DNA of 60,000 bases from Polytrichum commune (GCA_950295325.1 OX485806.1:47799169-47859168); one strand, 5' to 3'; shown: positions 46,301-58,484, counted from the first letter of the stretch. Program-made: numbers and translations. The notes: generated from the letters alone by a model not told the origin.

Positions 46301-48181
46301 ATACAGTCAAGCACAATACAATCCAAAGAAACACTGCCAGAGTTCTTAAGGTTACCTCGACGAATGTAGTCCGACTCAGCTAAGGAGAACGTATGCTTAT
46401 CCATGGTCGCCAAAACACTAGTGCAGGAAGTAGGGAATGTTGTAACACTGGGGTCGTCCAACGTGGTTGCTGAGACACTACCACCATTGAGCCCATTTTG
46501 TAACGAATTACTAATTGCGTTAGAGGTAATAGAGTCCACACTAATAGAAGCAATGTCACCTTGTGCAGACTTGCAGAGCACAGTGAGAAGGGATCCCAAA
46601 CCTTGAAACATAGAATCCCCCTCTTTGCTCACATTGACTTTGTGAATAATTTTTGCCACGGATGGCTTTCGCGAAAGAGGAGTATTTTTTGGGGACTTTC
46701 GAGCGGTTGCAGGTTTGTTGAGATCTGGAAGCTTCTTCTTCCTTGGGGTGCAAGTAAACCCGCAAGAGTCTGTAGCATTGTCCAGTAAAGGGTGAACTAT
46801 GCATCCGTCACATTCAGGGGACATGCATTTTCCTGCCTTTCGCCAAGGGTTTCTTTGGCGGATCACTTTGGGAAGAAGTTCGAGCAGCAAAGGCCTCCCG
46901 GGGACGTCAATACATGTATCTGCAGAGGCGGAGCTAGAATGTGGGGTCCCGTCACAATGGCTATGAAGAGCAAGTCCGACACTATTGTTCAGTGGCGTTG
47001 TCTTGCATACGGGTTTTACATGCACCTGGCAACCATCCTCGTTATTTGGTGGAAGAGGAGAAATACTTTGACAAAGTGGGATTCCAAGACACTGGATGTC
47101 ATGTGGAATTTCCAATTTCTTTTTCCTTGGGGCCCTCTTTCGGACTGGTTTCGCAAGAACCTCATCACCACGACTATTTGGTACTGGAAGAAGAAAACCA
47201 ATATCACCATGATCAACTCTGGAACATTGATTGTCAGGTACGACCACATCCTTTGCCTTGCAGGGAGTTTTTTTCCTAACTGGTTTGGCATGCGCTTCAA
47301 TGGGAGGATGAGGCGCTCCTGTGGCAGAACACAAAGCCTGTGGACAATCACCTTCGTCAACAACCACGGCAGGTTTCTTACAAGGTCCAATCTTTCTCCA
47401 TCTCAGAGTGACTGGCAGTTCTTCTTCAATAAAAGGATGCACATTGAGATCGAGTGTCACGGGAGACTTTACAGTGGCCTTAGCTTTTAAGTCCTTAGTT
47501 GGTTTTCTTTTTCCTGAAGGGCGACATTTTTTTGTGGGCAAATTCCCTGGCGAGACATTATTGATCGCTGCAGTGATCTTTGCAATTTTTTTCCGAGCTT
47601 TAGGCAAGAGATCAAAAGTAATATCTTTAACTATGTGGGAATAATCATTAGGACCATACTCACAATGCCACCTGCGTACAAAAAAAATATCTATGAGAGT
47701 GTTACGAGAATGCAGAAACTGAAGTTGATTGCTTGAAACAAAGATGGAGCACTCACCGTGCAAAATCCATAGCAATACGTGGACCTTGTTTGGCGTGATC
47801 AGTTCGCTTGCGGTTCTCCTTTGTCCGTCGATACAAACATTGTGGTCCTTCTTTCCCGCATTGCATACCTGCAATGAAATCTGGCACACGATTCGTGGGA
47901 ATATAACATTGTTGTACAACGGAATTGCGCCCATGTTTTCCACGACGGGCCTTAAATTCCAACGCCCAAATGAGGTCTCTCCGCCCAAACGTGGATGTTG
48001 GAGGGTGTTGAACGGAATGTTCAATGTTGGCAAGGATCTAGAGACCGAAGTCATCAAGTTTGGGCTTTTCCTAATTCTCAAAGTTTGTTCCAGAGTCACA
48101 GTCCACATCAACATTGACTCCAGTGGAACCCCCGGTAGCCATCTGACCATCATCTGGGGTACATGTTGTATCCACGCCCAT
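43348..48181 (-). pseudogene. MuDR/FAR1-type MULE transposase gene (broken)
   Basis: My exon model on the minus strand is 48181-47757, 47671-45484, 45306-45107, 44526-43348, with GTGAGT, GTATGT and GTATGT donors, CAG acceptors and matching phases. In order: a basic DNA-binding-like N-terminus (RRTKENRKRTDHAKQ, then WHCEYGPNDYSHIVKD), a long Lys/Pro-rich linker, a second zinc-finger-like region, and the DDE transposase: SIDATFGTN (D1), FPLYTFMVFDEWHQGIPVAW, FIVDCAQG (D2), LCLWHVRRAWQK, TNAAIEGYHGFLKSML (E). A SWIM zinc finger, CNCVWVQRGNICKHV, follows. Breaks: TAG at about 48071 and 48038, TGA at 45160 just before KPSTFIVD, and a one-base slip after RRAWQK near 44465. The last intron carries MITE copy 2. 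The intact product would cut and move MULE TIRs. A longer open frame reading up to 48279 is rejected as the start. Confidence 0.85.
44572..44980. mobile_element. 409-bp MITE, copy 2 (inverse of copy 1)
   Basis: Same length and ~43-bp TIRs as 657-1065, in the opposite orientation. It starts CATGGGTAGATCACTCC and ends GAAGTGACCTCCCCGTG. Exact 8-bp duplications ACATTTTT lie at 44564-44571 and 44981-44988. It is inserted in an intron of the MULE transposase gene. The matching empty site is at 42732-42746. Confidence 0.92.
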
Positions 48182-48622
48182 GGAGGTGAAGGAATGAAAG
48201 ACTCAAAACCTCTAAAACAACATGCACGATCGCACACAAGCTCCACAACACCCAAAATGTAACCCTCAACCCTAAACACTAACTCCAGTGATCCCCCCGG
48301 CAGCCTAAACCCTGACCATCATTTGGGGTACATGTTTTATCCATGCCCATGGAGGTGAAGGAATGAAAGACCCAAAACCTCTAAAACAACATGCACGATC
48401 GTACACAAGCTTCACAACACCCAAAACGGAACCCTCGACCCTAAACACTAACTCCAGTGACCCCCCCGGCAGCCTAGCCATTTGACCATCATTTGGGGTA
48501 CATGTTGTATCCACGCCCATGGAGGTGAAGGAATGAAAGACCCAAAACCTTTAAAAGAACATGCACGATCGCACACAAGCTCCACAACACCCAAAATGTA
48601 ACCCTCAACCCTAAACACTAAA
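48120..48622 (-). repeat. Three ~167-bp tandem copies at the transposase 5' end
   Basis: Units start CCAGTGGAACCCCCGG (48120), CCAGTGATCCCCCCGG (48285) and CCAGTGACCCCCCCGG (48454). Each contains the region of the transposase start codon (ATGGGCGTGGATAC-like on the minus strand), so the promoter-proximal part has been triplicated. Only the innermost copy is joined to the gene. Confidence 0.85.
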
Positions 48623-48822
48623 CCCAACCAGAATTGCACGGAACACTAAGGTAATATTAATCCCAAACTAATGACATTGTAAATCAACGTGATTCCCACA
48701 CGGTGCTTGACAAAATGTTGAACCACAGGAAGAAGCAAGAAGGGAAGACGGCAACAAGAAGCTCCAAACCATATGCATACAATGGCAAGCTATGAGACAC
48801 TGGGTAGCGAAACCCTAACGCG

Positions 48823-49131
48823 CATTCCGAGACTCTGGGTTGACGGGAGATGACGTATTGGTGAGCCCCACAACCATGGCATGGGCATGAGGGGATGGCA
48901 TGGCTGGGCATGGCATGAGGGGGATGGCATGGCGATGGATGGGGCTAGTGTTCCGGCATTGCAGTGTTCCGGCGACTCAAGTTCAGGACACTGTGCAGTG
49001 TCTCGGGCGTTAGCAAGGTACGACCGCACCCTAAACCCTGGGGGGTATGGGCTAGGCACCAGCGCTGGGCCCATGTGCCACGGTGGCCACACGTGAGCCA
49101 GCTGTGCGTTACTACAGGGGATTTAGCCTTC
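48823..49131 (-). repeat. MULE right TIR
   Basis: Inverse of the left TIR. It lies upstream of the transposase start and so probably holds the transposase promoter, as in other MULEs. Confidence 0.9.
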
Positions 49132-52100
49132 TACAACGTTAATATGAGTCATGATTTGATAGCGTTTAAAATGATTTGCTAAAGTTGAACATATATTCAT
49201 TGAGCTAATACAAGTATATTATAGCTATATTGTCATTGTTCAAGCTAGACCATTAGTGTTTGAGCTAAACTATTAACATTGGAATATTTTGACATTTTTT
49301 TATAGTATCCAAAATAAAAATTTTAATGACGTGGTTTTTATCATGTACCACAAATTTTTCATATTATTATGAGCAATATGAATTATATGTTTCATATGGA
49401 ATTGTAGAAAGGCATTTATTGAATACATCGGATACAACCAATGATTCCCATGTGTATAAAAAATGTATATTTATTCTATGTTGAATAATGAAATTTCAAA
49501 TGATGTGGGATGTGCATAGTTGATGTTGAAATAAACTACTCATGTGAAACCAAAATATATATATTTCAAAAATGGTCCTATTTTAGAAATAATCCAATCA
49601 AGTTGCACCTTGTTAATAACAATAACAAATCAATTCCACATGTGCACGTCCAAGTAGAGAACATGAATGTGTTTCATGATGTGTCATCGCCTCAAAAATG
49701 GAAATTACAAAGTTGAAACAAAACATGTACCATTGTGCATAAAGAAAATTTCTTCCCTTGTCTTGTAACCTGTTCAAACTTGCACTTGCATCAATAATGG
49801 TTATTATTTAAAAAGAACCCATGATACAACAATGAGGTGTCAAAACTATTGAAAAATTACACATTAATAACAAACTACACATTGACACAAAACAATTTGG
49901 CTATGGTTCAAGAAAAACCATAGGGACCACATCAATTGCTAAGCATCACCATAAATTCTTGCCAAATTTCCACACACTAAAAACCACTACCTCTAACAAA
50001 TACATGTTGAGTGCACAACCATTTCAAATCATGGGTAATTTTTGTTAAACAACGGCATATAAAAAACTCCAACACTCTAGGAAATTCAATACAACCAAAT
50101 AAATAATTAAGAAAAAAATCTAAGTTTGAAATGACTACATCAAGAGATCTCACTGAAAGAGGACCCCATCCCAATGAAGAGCCTCTTCACTGAGATCAAA
50201 AGTCTCATGACCAAAGTTACAAGGTAGAAAACTATAGAGAGAGTATCTAAGGAATCAAAGACACCCATCTAGAAAAAAACTATTGAATAAGCCATCCACA
50301 AGTTTGAAAAAAAACGTTAAGTGATTGACGAAGAAGATTAAATAATTTACTTATCTTGATCTAGACAACACTCTCAGTCACTATGATACGAATGTGGTGA
50401 CAATTGCTACTCTAATCGAAGTAACAACCCACAAGATTAGCGGGATGGATAGACTACCCTAGTGCCTCCAAGCAAGGATCTTTTATACCCTATAATTATA
50501 CCAATGCATCACATTCATCCAACCATTCTTCATCCATGCAAACCACCCTAAGTTCATCCTAAGTTCATTTAAATCTCATCCATTGTATTTAACACGTTCA
50601 TTTAGTAGATAATCCAAGAACAATAACTCATCCACCTCAACATCGATCAATCATTAACTGTCCGGTTACATTCAGGGAATTCACTACAACCTACAATAAT
50701 CTTAGTTATAAATTCTTATATCCCACGTTATTAATCCAAATTGGACATGTGAGATACCATTGGAGAGTTATCGACAAAGACCATTGAAAAGATATAAAAT
50801 AAATAATCACAAAAGTTTGGGAAAAACATATCAAGGTTGGACTACGGATAAATATTGCCGTAGTGACAATTCTTAAACAAAATTTCAAAAATTCTTAATT
50901 AATTCATTATTATGTAGGATAGCAGTATTTTTTTTACTCTCATTCTATGAGAGAATTCATATAGACACTACAAATTTTAGCCTATGTCAATCTCACTATG
51001 ATTGTTATTGCATTTAAGGACAATCCATATAACAAGGATGAAAGACAATTACTAATAGCTAATGATAAAGGCAAATTTGACCAATATATTTTTTCTATGG
51101 GTGCAAATTTCAAGGTTGCATGAGAATCTCAAGACAAGCATACAATTAGGAAAAAAAAAGTGCTATAGAGTAAATAAATAAATCACAAATATGTTCAAAG
51201 GGGGATCATCACTTCAAAGCCCAACCTTACACTATTTTCTCCAAGATGACTGATGGAACTATTTGCACATGTTTTACTTAGCTTTACCATAAATTTCAAC
51301 TATTAGCCAGCCATCAAAAAGGTAAATAATATTATATTTTAATTCTTTTACAATTCTTTTATAAGTGTTTTATTATCTCAATATTTTTGATATTTTCTTT
51401 GTTTTTGTCCTCGTATTCTATTTTGTCATGTCATTTAGATTACATAATTGTTCTCCATTATCAATTGTTTTGTGCCACATTTCCAAAAGGTTTATAAAAT
51501 TTGTTATGTACCTATTATATGCATAAACTTCTCATTAGTCTAGCTACTGATGAACATCTTGTGTCACCCCGTCTAATTTTTGTTGGAATTTGTAAATTCC
51601 ATGGCCATTGACAATATAAAATGCAAGTAGTGTCAAAAACATTCCATCCAATATTAACCTAACTCAATCTAAACTATTGTGTTCACCCAAAGATGACGCT
51701 ATAATAAGAATCAATTAAGATTTCATCTAAATATAAATTACCATATATAATTGGCAATATACATCCAGATTTCATTATGTTAGTCTTAATGGATTTGATT
51801 CAAATTCCATTGTATAAAGATTTAAATAAAATTGTTCATCAACAATGGTAACATCTGTTTATTTTACATATTTATTCTTATTATGAGTTTGAGAATATTT
51901 TTACAAATCCAGACACTACATCTAATAATTTATATAATGAAAAAATGATGATAATGAAAACTCAACTAATTTTAGGATAAAAAAAATTGGATGGTTCAAC
52001 ATAATAGATTGTGATTATAATACACACTCAATTGCACGTCGTTAAAAATTATCTCCATTAGATTTGTTTCAAGATACTGTATAAATACTGTAAGGAATTA

Positions 52101-52375
52101 AAATTTTCATAATTGTTTTTTGGACAACTTGGATCACATTATGATAAATTTTCATATGAACAAATTGTTAAATGAGATTACCAACATTTATTATGTGATT
52201 TTGTTATTATCATTAAAATTTTATTATTTAAATCATCAAAAGGTTGAATCCAAAAAATAATAAATCCAAAATTGATATAAATTAAAATGAAAAATCAAAT
52301 TGTAAACCTCGAAAACCCTCTGAAGTAGGAGATAAATATACTTTAGATCATATATTAAAATATTATTTAGGTTAT
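49132..52375. other. AT-rich region, no gene recognised
   Basis: Strongly AT-rich; open frames are short. A short dispersed repeat is listed at 50398-50500. The last ~500 bp may belong to the Helitron remnant that follows, but no motif can be read there. Confidence 0.45.
50398..50500 (+). repeat. Short dispersed repeat, copy 2
   Basis: It shares GTGACAATTGCTA, AACAACCCACAAGATTAG and TGCCTCCAAGCAAGGAT with 38725-38820. It is non-coding. Confidence 0.55.
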
Positions 52376-53110
52376 CCTAGTTTAGAATGTTTACATATAT
52401 TGTCTAATTATATGGAAGGGTTGAAAAATTTCTCAATAATTCAAAAATTTGGCCCACCTACATTTTTGATGACTTTCACAAAAAAATATTTGGTTGTATT
52501 TAATGTTGTTACCACCCTACCATGCTTAACACTAATTTTCAATTCTTTGATAATTAGTGTTAGAGGATATGCTCGAATTGTCCTCTCATTATTGTCTTTT
52601 TTCTTCTCCATTTCCATACTACACCAAATTCAAAGATGTAATTTCCACATATTGTCATAGTTGATATTTAATGTTTGAGTTTACATTTAAAGTTATTTAC
52701 TTTCATAGGGTTATTGATATTTCGTGTATACATTCGCATAAACTATATCAACCACTATATATAACTGTATCAAACTGTATATATCCTATTTAGTGTAGTG
52801 CCGTTGGAACCGGTAAAACTTTCACTTTGAAATTGATAAATCAATGGTTAATTAGATTATATGATATAGACATATATGTTGAACTCACAACAGTCAAAGT
52901 TGTGTTCAATATTGATGACTTGACCATACATTCAACACTAAATATTTTTGTCCAACAATCATTAGTAAATTTACCAAAATTATCTACAGAAAAATTAAAT
53001 AAAGTTACATCTCAATATGAATTGTTACAACTTGCTTTGATTGATAAAATTTCACCTGTTGTTACTAAAATTTTCAGAATGATTATTTTGAGAATCTTAC
53101 ATCTTTGTCA
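52376..53110 (+). pseudogene. Helitron Rep/helicase remnant
   Basis: Around 52400-52490 the frame reads IIQKFGPPTFLMTFTKKY, matching the R-x-x-G-x-P-x-L-F-x-T-F-T-C-N-P block of Helitron Rep proteins. From 52800 it reads AVGTGKTFTLKLINQW (Walker A at 52806-52820), then TIHSTLNIF and LALIDKISPVVTKIF, the TIHSxL and LIIDEISMV blocks of the Pif1-type helicase. The first half of the helicase and most of Rep are missing or unreadable. An intact protein would drive rolling-circle transposition. No 5'-TC or 3'-CTRR terminus could be fixed. Confidence 0.65.
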
Positions 53111-53149
53111 CGGTATGCGGCGTCCGCGGTTACACCTTATCCGTTGGGT

Positions 53150-53247
53150 TTCATCCATTTAGATTTGGATGGATGAATCTTATTTGTGGAGAGGAAGGCT
53201 CCTAAGTGAAGAGCCTTCTCTTTGACTTGGCATTCTTGCCAAGTCAA
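53150..53247. repeat. Three hairpins in a row
   Basis: Perfect inverted pairs: 53150-53157/53170-53177 (TTCATCCA), 53194-53201/53211-53218 (GAAGGCTC) and 53222-53231/53238-53247 (TTGACTTGGC, 6-nt loop). They follow the Helitron helicase remnant. Confidence 0.7.
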
Positions 53248-53817
53248 GTATTGTGAGTGAGTGTGTGGAGGGAGCTTGTGTGAGGTGAAGATTGCATGTT
53301 TTTGCAATAAATCTTGAGTTTTTCTTCCCGTACTTACACTCTTGGATTCTCCCGTGGCGGAGTGAGAGATAGTTTGACTTATTGTGTGCATTTGAAGAGA
53401 GATTTAAAGTTCTTATGAGTGTTTGACTCTCCTACTTATCACTTAGCAAAAATGTGTTTCATTTTGATGTTTTTTTCATCACTCTTAAGATATAACGCGC
53501 AAGAGGGGCGTGAAAACAAGAAGTGATAGAGTTGTGAAGTTCCGGAGTAAGAACACCGCGGATTTGCGGAGCAACAAGAAGAAAGATATTTACTAGTGAA
53601 GTTTACACATCATTTTGAATTATGTTGAAGTGCAAGAGAAAAATCCACTAGGACGTGGAGCTTGAAATTATTCTCTAGAGTTTGTTCAATTTCATGGAGC
53701 TTTTAGAACTTTGTTTTCTGATTTTTTTTGCTTATATATTTAAAGCGTTGATAGAAGGTGAGAATCCGAAGAAAAATAGTGGATTTTTGCATATTTGACT
53801 TTAGTTGATGAGGATAT
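53248..53817. other. Moderately AT-rich sequence, nothing recognised
   Basis: No long open frame and no motif. Possibly part of an untranslated leader or LTR, but no repeat partner lies in the window. Confidence 0.4.
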
Positions 53818-53954
53818 GACCATGTATGTGATGACCGTGCATATGATCACCCTTAGTCACCGTGTATGTGATTACCGTACATATGATCACCTTTAGTGAT
53901 CGTGTATGTGATGACCGTGCATGTGATCACCCTTAGTGACCATGTATGTGTGAC
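53818..53954 (+). repeat. 40-bp tandem repeat, 3.4 copies
   Basis: Units start at 53818, 53858, 53898 and 53938 with the pattern GACCATGTATGTGATGACCG followed by TGCATATGATCACCCTTAGT. Copies differ at a few positions. Confidence 0.85.
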
Positions 53955-53959
53955 TATGA

Positions 53960-54190
53960 TTATGATTGGATGTATGATATAATACATACGTTTAATACAT
54001 AGTATGTACTGAAAATATAGAATACAACATACGATATCGTATATTATACAATATAGTATAGTATAATACGATATAATACTATGTAGTATACTATACACAC
54101 AATATATTATATAGTACAATATACAATCCAATGCATTATACATAATAGTATACAGTGTCATATACATGGTGATGTACATGACATAACAAT
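53960..54190. repeat. TA-rich low-complexity tract
   Basis: Irregular ATAGTATA/TATACTAT phrases that can fold on themselves. The open frame across it is composition-driven. Confidence 0.6.
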
Positions 54191-54788
54191 TTGTAGTAAT
54201 ACGACATATTGGAGATTGGGTGGCATGTGGAATGTTCGTTCGGCCTAAAATAAATTATTATTAGGATCGAATTATGTTTGTCAACACATATTCCTGACAT
54301 TTTTGTAAGGAGGGATTCTTAGGTAGTAGTGGGGAGATGAGAGTTGTGCATAGGTGGCATTTCCATTTCCTAAGCAATAGGGGCTCTTGATTTTGACCAC
54401 CAACTACAGGCGTGTGTCAGTTGGTTGCGGTCGCTTTCAATTTTAGCTTAAATGTTGTTTTGGGGAAGATGATCCAATGTTGTTATTGCATTGTTCGTTG
54501 TATTTTGTTTTGGTACCTTCTCTTGTGATGGGCTGTAGTGCTGGAGTATTCCAACATTACCCAATTTTTGTGTTGTCTTAGATTGGTATTGTAGGGGTGT
54601 GATCGGAGTAATAACCGATGGGACCTTTGTGTGTGCACCAAATGGGCGGTGCTTATATTCGCTTATGGTGTGGCTAGATTGATGACTAACAGACCATAAG
54701 TTTGGTGGTGTTTCACCTTTTGACCCTCTACCTTGACACTACATTAGTTTAGGTTGTTGGCCCCAGTGTCCGAACCCATTATGGGTTT
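54191..54788. other. Leader or LTR-proximal sequence before the gypsy element
   Basis: G/T-rich plus strand directly upstream of Gag. It may hold the 5' LTR end and primer-binding site, but without the 3' LTR in the window I cannot delimit it, and no convincing primer-binding site was found. Confidence 0.35.
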
Positions 54789-56345
54789 ATGGTTACAACT
54801 CGGAACCAACATTATCGTTGTCCGTCTCCGGTATCATCGGAAGGTCGATCCTCGGACCTCTTGGACATTGAACCAGTGATAGCACCCGACGAGGCTTTTC
54901 AGCCTACTTCGGCGTGGGGTACTGCTACTCGGTCTCACGTCCTTTGGGTGGGATCCTTTGATGAGATGGAGGAGGACACGCGAGGCAGCATCCGGAACCG
55001 ATTTTCTAGTCGAGCGGGGACCATTTCCCTGCAAGATTGGAAAATTCGGTTTAAGACATGAATGAGGGAAAAACATTCAATACCAGTTTCAATGATTGGT
55101 ATGCGTTCGAGCTACTGCCCCAACATTTGGAGCATGAGGCTCTCCAGACATATGAGCAGTGAACGGAGACTCATTGGATAGAGCTGCGCAAGGTGGAGCG
55201 GTACTGGGAGATTCGGGTTGAGTTAGTATCCGCATTGAAGGAAGATGCATCATAGCCGTCCCTGAGGTTAAGTCGGAGGTGCTCGGAGGGAGTAGATGTG
55301 GTAGATGTGGAGGGAGCTTCTCCTGGTGAACCCAAGGATAAGAGTTCTGCTCCCGCTGCGGCGAGTACGTCGAGCCCCATTCTCCCACTTTCCCGTTATG
55401 CCCAGACTACCCAGGCGGCTTTAGCCTCTTTATGGGTTCCGCCAGTTTTCGAGCCGTTGCGAGCATTTGAGCTGCGTCTACATGAGGAGTACGGAGGTTT
55501 CCGTCGGGACTAGATACAACATTACAAGATTTTAGACGAGAAAATGACGATACACCTCGTACCATATATACGAGGTTTGCCAGAGAATCTGGAGGTGTGT
55601 TTGCGGAAAGTCAAATGGTGAAGGTGTTTTTGTCCAAGATTGACAAACGCCTCCTTAACTTGGCGCTGCCCAAGATCATCATGGACTTTGGTGGTCGGGC
55701 GATACTCGCAGAGGCATTCGCCATTGTGGAGCAGTATGATCGTGCATTTTGTTAGCATGACGCCACTGATTTGGTATCCTTGCTAGTGGATTCTAGCAAA
55801 TCCCAGAAGGCTCCAGTCGCGATTACATGATTGGCGGAGGTGGACAAAACCTTGCATTGTTGGTCTTGTGGGCAGGCGCGCCATGCTAAGAAGGATTGTC
55901 CTTTGAAGCAAAGGCAAGCCCAAACCGTAGGTAATTCGAAGCGGAAACCATTTGTTCCCGCGAAGGATTCGACGAAGGGGGCGGGTAAACATTTACCCAA
56001 GCAGTTGACGTGTTCCCATTGTGGGCGAAACAATTACACGGTGGAGAACTGCTTCGCTCTCAATCCAGATAAATGTTCTTCTTCCGATCGGGAGAAAACA
56101 TTGGAGGCAATGATTGGAGCATTGGAGGAGAGGTTCAAAAGTTTGGCGTCATCCGGCCAAATCTTGGACTCACCATCCTCCTCCGCCGCTAAGGCTAGTT
56201 CTTCCACTCCGGATTATTATATGTTCGGAGCCTCGGGAAATTTTTTGAGTTCCGCAGCGGTGATACAAGGGAGTCTGTGGAAAGCTTACGAGCTCGGGGC
56301 AATGGTCCCGCGGATTAGATTGGCCAGGCCCGTTTGCCATTGTCT
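54789..56345 (+). pseudogene. Gypsy Gag with two zinc knuckles (broken)
   Basis: ATG at 54789 opens an N-terminal part in one frame. The capsid-like part follows in a second frame (WYAFELLPQHLEHEALQTYE near 55100; FELRLHEEYGGFRRD near 55470). The nucleocapsid follows in a third (AEAFAIVEQYDRAF, then CWSCGQARHAKKDC at 55858-55899, a CCHC knuckle, and CSHCGRNNYTVENC at 56011-56052, where the His is Tyr). Internal stops: TGA at 55160 and 55828; TAG at 55253, 55511 and 55753. At least two frameshifts, near 55065 and 55580-55620. It would form the particle and bind RNA if intact. Confidence 0.8.
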
Positions 56346-56789
56346 TTTGGATTAGCGGATGCGATCCAATCTGTAAGTGGTCATCATTCGAGCTTGGAGG
56401 CTTTGAATCCGGCGACTGGCATGGTGCACACTTTGGCATCCAAAGTGTTGCACACTCCTTTGTTCACGGCGATGGAGTGGTCGTCGCCAGAGTTCCAACC
56501 TGCTAAGGTTTTTCACTTAGCGGGTAGGATTTTGGAAGGGAAGACATCCTCACTTTTTTTGACCGTGGCCTAAGCCACCACGGACATCCCTGGTTCTGAA
56601 AGACCCCGATGAAATGGCCAAACGGCGAGCAAGGCTTGCCGCAGAGACCATTGCGTCTTTTGACGTACACACTCAGATGACAGGGGGCCGACCACGTCTT
56701 ATGATTCACCACAATCCGCGGGAGCAACTTATCTGTTTCATGTAGCTGCTAGACCTGCTCGCGAGCGCCGCGGCATTCGACCTAGTGTC

Positions 56790-57250
56790 ATGCGTATGGT
56801 GAATGATATCAACATTTTGGTGGTCAGTCGGACTGGGGGCAATGCCATTCAAGTTGCTTCCCGTTGTGTGATGATGGATTTAGGGGCACAACCAGTTATG
56901 ATCGACAAGAGGCTTGCCCAAGACTTGGGATTGGCGGCCGAGGACTTGGCTCCCTATCAATTCACCATTGTCACATCCGTTGGTCACGTGGAGTGGGCCA
57001 CACGTTATACGCGGGAGCCATTACAGCTTAGTTTCCGAATGAAACCTGGAGATCCACGCACACCTCTTCTTCTTAGGTGTGCGGTGATGGATGCGACCAA
57101 CTATGACATTTTAGTTGGTCAGCAAGCACTTTATCCTCTTGGCTTTGGTTTGGACAACTGGACTGAGGAGGCATGGATCCAATCCGGTTGGTTGGCTGGG
57201 GACAGCCGCAAGGAGTTTATTCCTGTGGCATTCGCGGCGGCCGCGACCTT
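56790..57250 (+). pseudogene. Retropepsin-like aspartic protease of the gypsy element
   Basis: The frame reads VASRCVMMDLGAQPVMIDKR, where D-L-G-A stands for the catalytic D-T/S-G-A, then ATNYDILVGQQALYPLGFGL, the ILG-x-x-x-L block near the end of gypsy proteases. The catalytic Asp remains but Thr/Ser is Leu. It has no stop of its own. A linker of ~100 codons leads into the methyltransferase. An upstream piece in the same frame (56334-56570, ending TAA) may be the Gag-Pol junction. Confidence 0.7.
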
Positions 57251-57548
57251 AGCACACATTATCCATGGTCTTTGGATGTGGTGTTATTGTGGATACTTTG
57301 CCTTATGGTTCCGCATTGTTGGAGGAGTCACTAGCATTCATGGGAGTACAGACGATCAACGGGATATGGCACCTAAGGGTGCATTGGTGCGCCATTCCAA
57401 AGATCCCCTTCCTCCCTGGCGCGATTCCGCCGATCTATTCCGGCGATGTGAGGGCATTATACTCTCTCTCGCCTCTATGACACCGGTCATACTTGATAGC
57501 CCATCAGTGTTGGCACACCCCATTATGTGGCGCCCGCCAGACACGGGG

Positions 57549-58484
57549 ATCACTTTGGTGGAATTGTTTGGGGGCATCGGCACGGGCTTAGCAGCCGTAT
57601 TGGAGGCTGGCCTCACGGTCAAACAATATGGCTATGTGGACAACTCTCTAGTGTCCACCCGTGTGGCTCGTCACCATCTTCACCAGTTGATGGTATTGTA
57701 CCCCCAGCAGTTACACCCGGCTGCCATTCGTGGGTGTTTTGCACATCTCCCTCGTGATGTCACACTTATTAGTGAGGCTGACTTACGACACTTGGGTCCG
57801 GTGGATATGATGATTGTGGGATGGCCATGCCAAGGCCACTCACGTGCTGGAGCAGGCTGAGGTTTAGAGGATCCCAAGTCTAGCATATTCTGGGACCTCA
57901 TCCGGCTTATGCAGTGATGGTTTACCCACCAACCTTTCCCTCCAGGGTATATCTTCGAGAATGTTCCTTTGTTGGGAGACTCTCGGGACAAGGTGTTGGA
58001 AGGCGGTCATTATGTTCGTCCACACCTTGGAGATTCCATTTTTGTGGATGCCGCGAGCATTGGTTCTTATGCCCACCGGCCTCAGTGGATTTGGACCAAC
58101 ATCGCACCGCCATCTACTTTAGTTGCAACATTTTCTGCAGTGCCTCCACCTTTTGATCAAAAGGTGGATGACATCTTGGATCCAAACTGGACCTCTTTCT
58201 CGGTTGTTCGAGATGATTTACTCCCGTTGGCATTGGTCAACAAAGTGGGGGCACCACGGCGGGCCTTTCCCACTTTTATGACGTTTCCACAGTCATTCGC
58301 CTACCGCAATCGGGGGTCGGGTATGGTGTGGAATGCCAACACCAAAACCCACACCGAACCCTTCGCTGACGAACAGGAGCGGGCCATGGGATTCCGCACT
58401 AGCACCACCGCAGCTCTTGGCCATCCTGAGGGCCAACGACGCTTTGTGTTGGGCCAAGCCATAGATCTTCATACCATGGTGTAG
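57549..58484 (+). pseudogene. C5-cytosine DNA methyltransferase domain inside gypsy Pol (two nonsense codons)
   Basis: About 310 codons. Motif I ITLVELFGGIGTGLAAVLEA binds S-adenosylmethionine. Motif IV is IVGWPCQGHSRAG, with the catalytic Cys codon at 57828-57830. Motif VI is YIFENV (57957-57965). Motif VIII is AHRPQWIWTN (about 58068). Motifs IX/X are EQERAMGFRTS and RRFVLGQAIDLHT near the end. Motifs are in canonical order, unlike plant DRM enzymes, where they are permuted. The features ENVPLLGDSRD and D-A-x-S-x-x-x-AHRPQWIW resemble the DNMT3 branch, while PCQ resembles DNMT1/CMT-type enzymes. TGA at 57858 and 57915 truncate it just after motif IV, and TAG at 58482 ends the piece. The frame is continuous with protease and RT. 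An intact version could methylate cytosines in DNA; target and role are unknown. Confidence 0.88.

Larger units (their letters stand above)
41822..49131 (-). mobile_element. Mutator-like element (MULE), 7.3 kb with ~310-bp TIRs
   Basis: Terminal inverted repeats at 41822-42136 and 48823-49131 begin GAAGGCTAAATCCCCTGTAG and remain highly similar throughout. Between them lies a multi-exon MuDR-type transposase gene on the minus strand. The flanking 9-mers ATCAACGGG and TACAACGTT share only the central CAACG, so the target duplication is diverged or absent. The element also holds a partial internal duplication, two repeat arrays and a MITE. Length, TIRs and gene identity together make the MULE call strong. 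Confidence 0.9.

Noticed and set aside
48182-48279. Start of the MULE transposase at 48279, giving a 945-residue single ORF
   Set aside because: The N-terminal part in that frame reads through repeat sequence with no family resemblance. A spliced model starting at ATG 48181 with an intron at 47756-47672 joins conserved blocks in phase.
48240-48630. Telomere-like CCCTAAAC motifs, also near 34790 and 41925
   Set aside because: Only isolated matches inside MULE repeats and other sequence; no tandem telomeric array.
53853-54179. 108-residue minus-strand ORF
   Set aside because: It lies in a TA-rich repeat tract and encodes only Tyr/Ile-rich low-complexity sequence.
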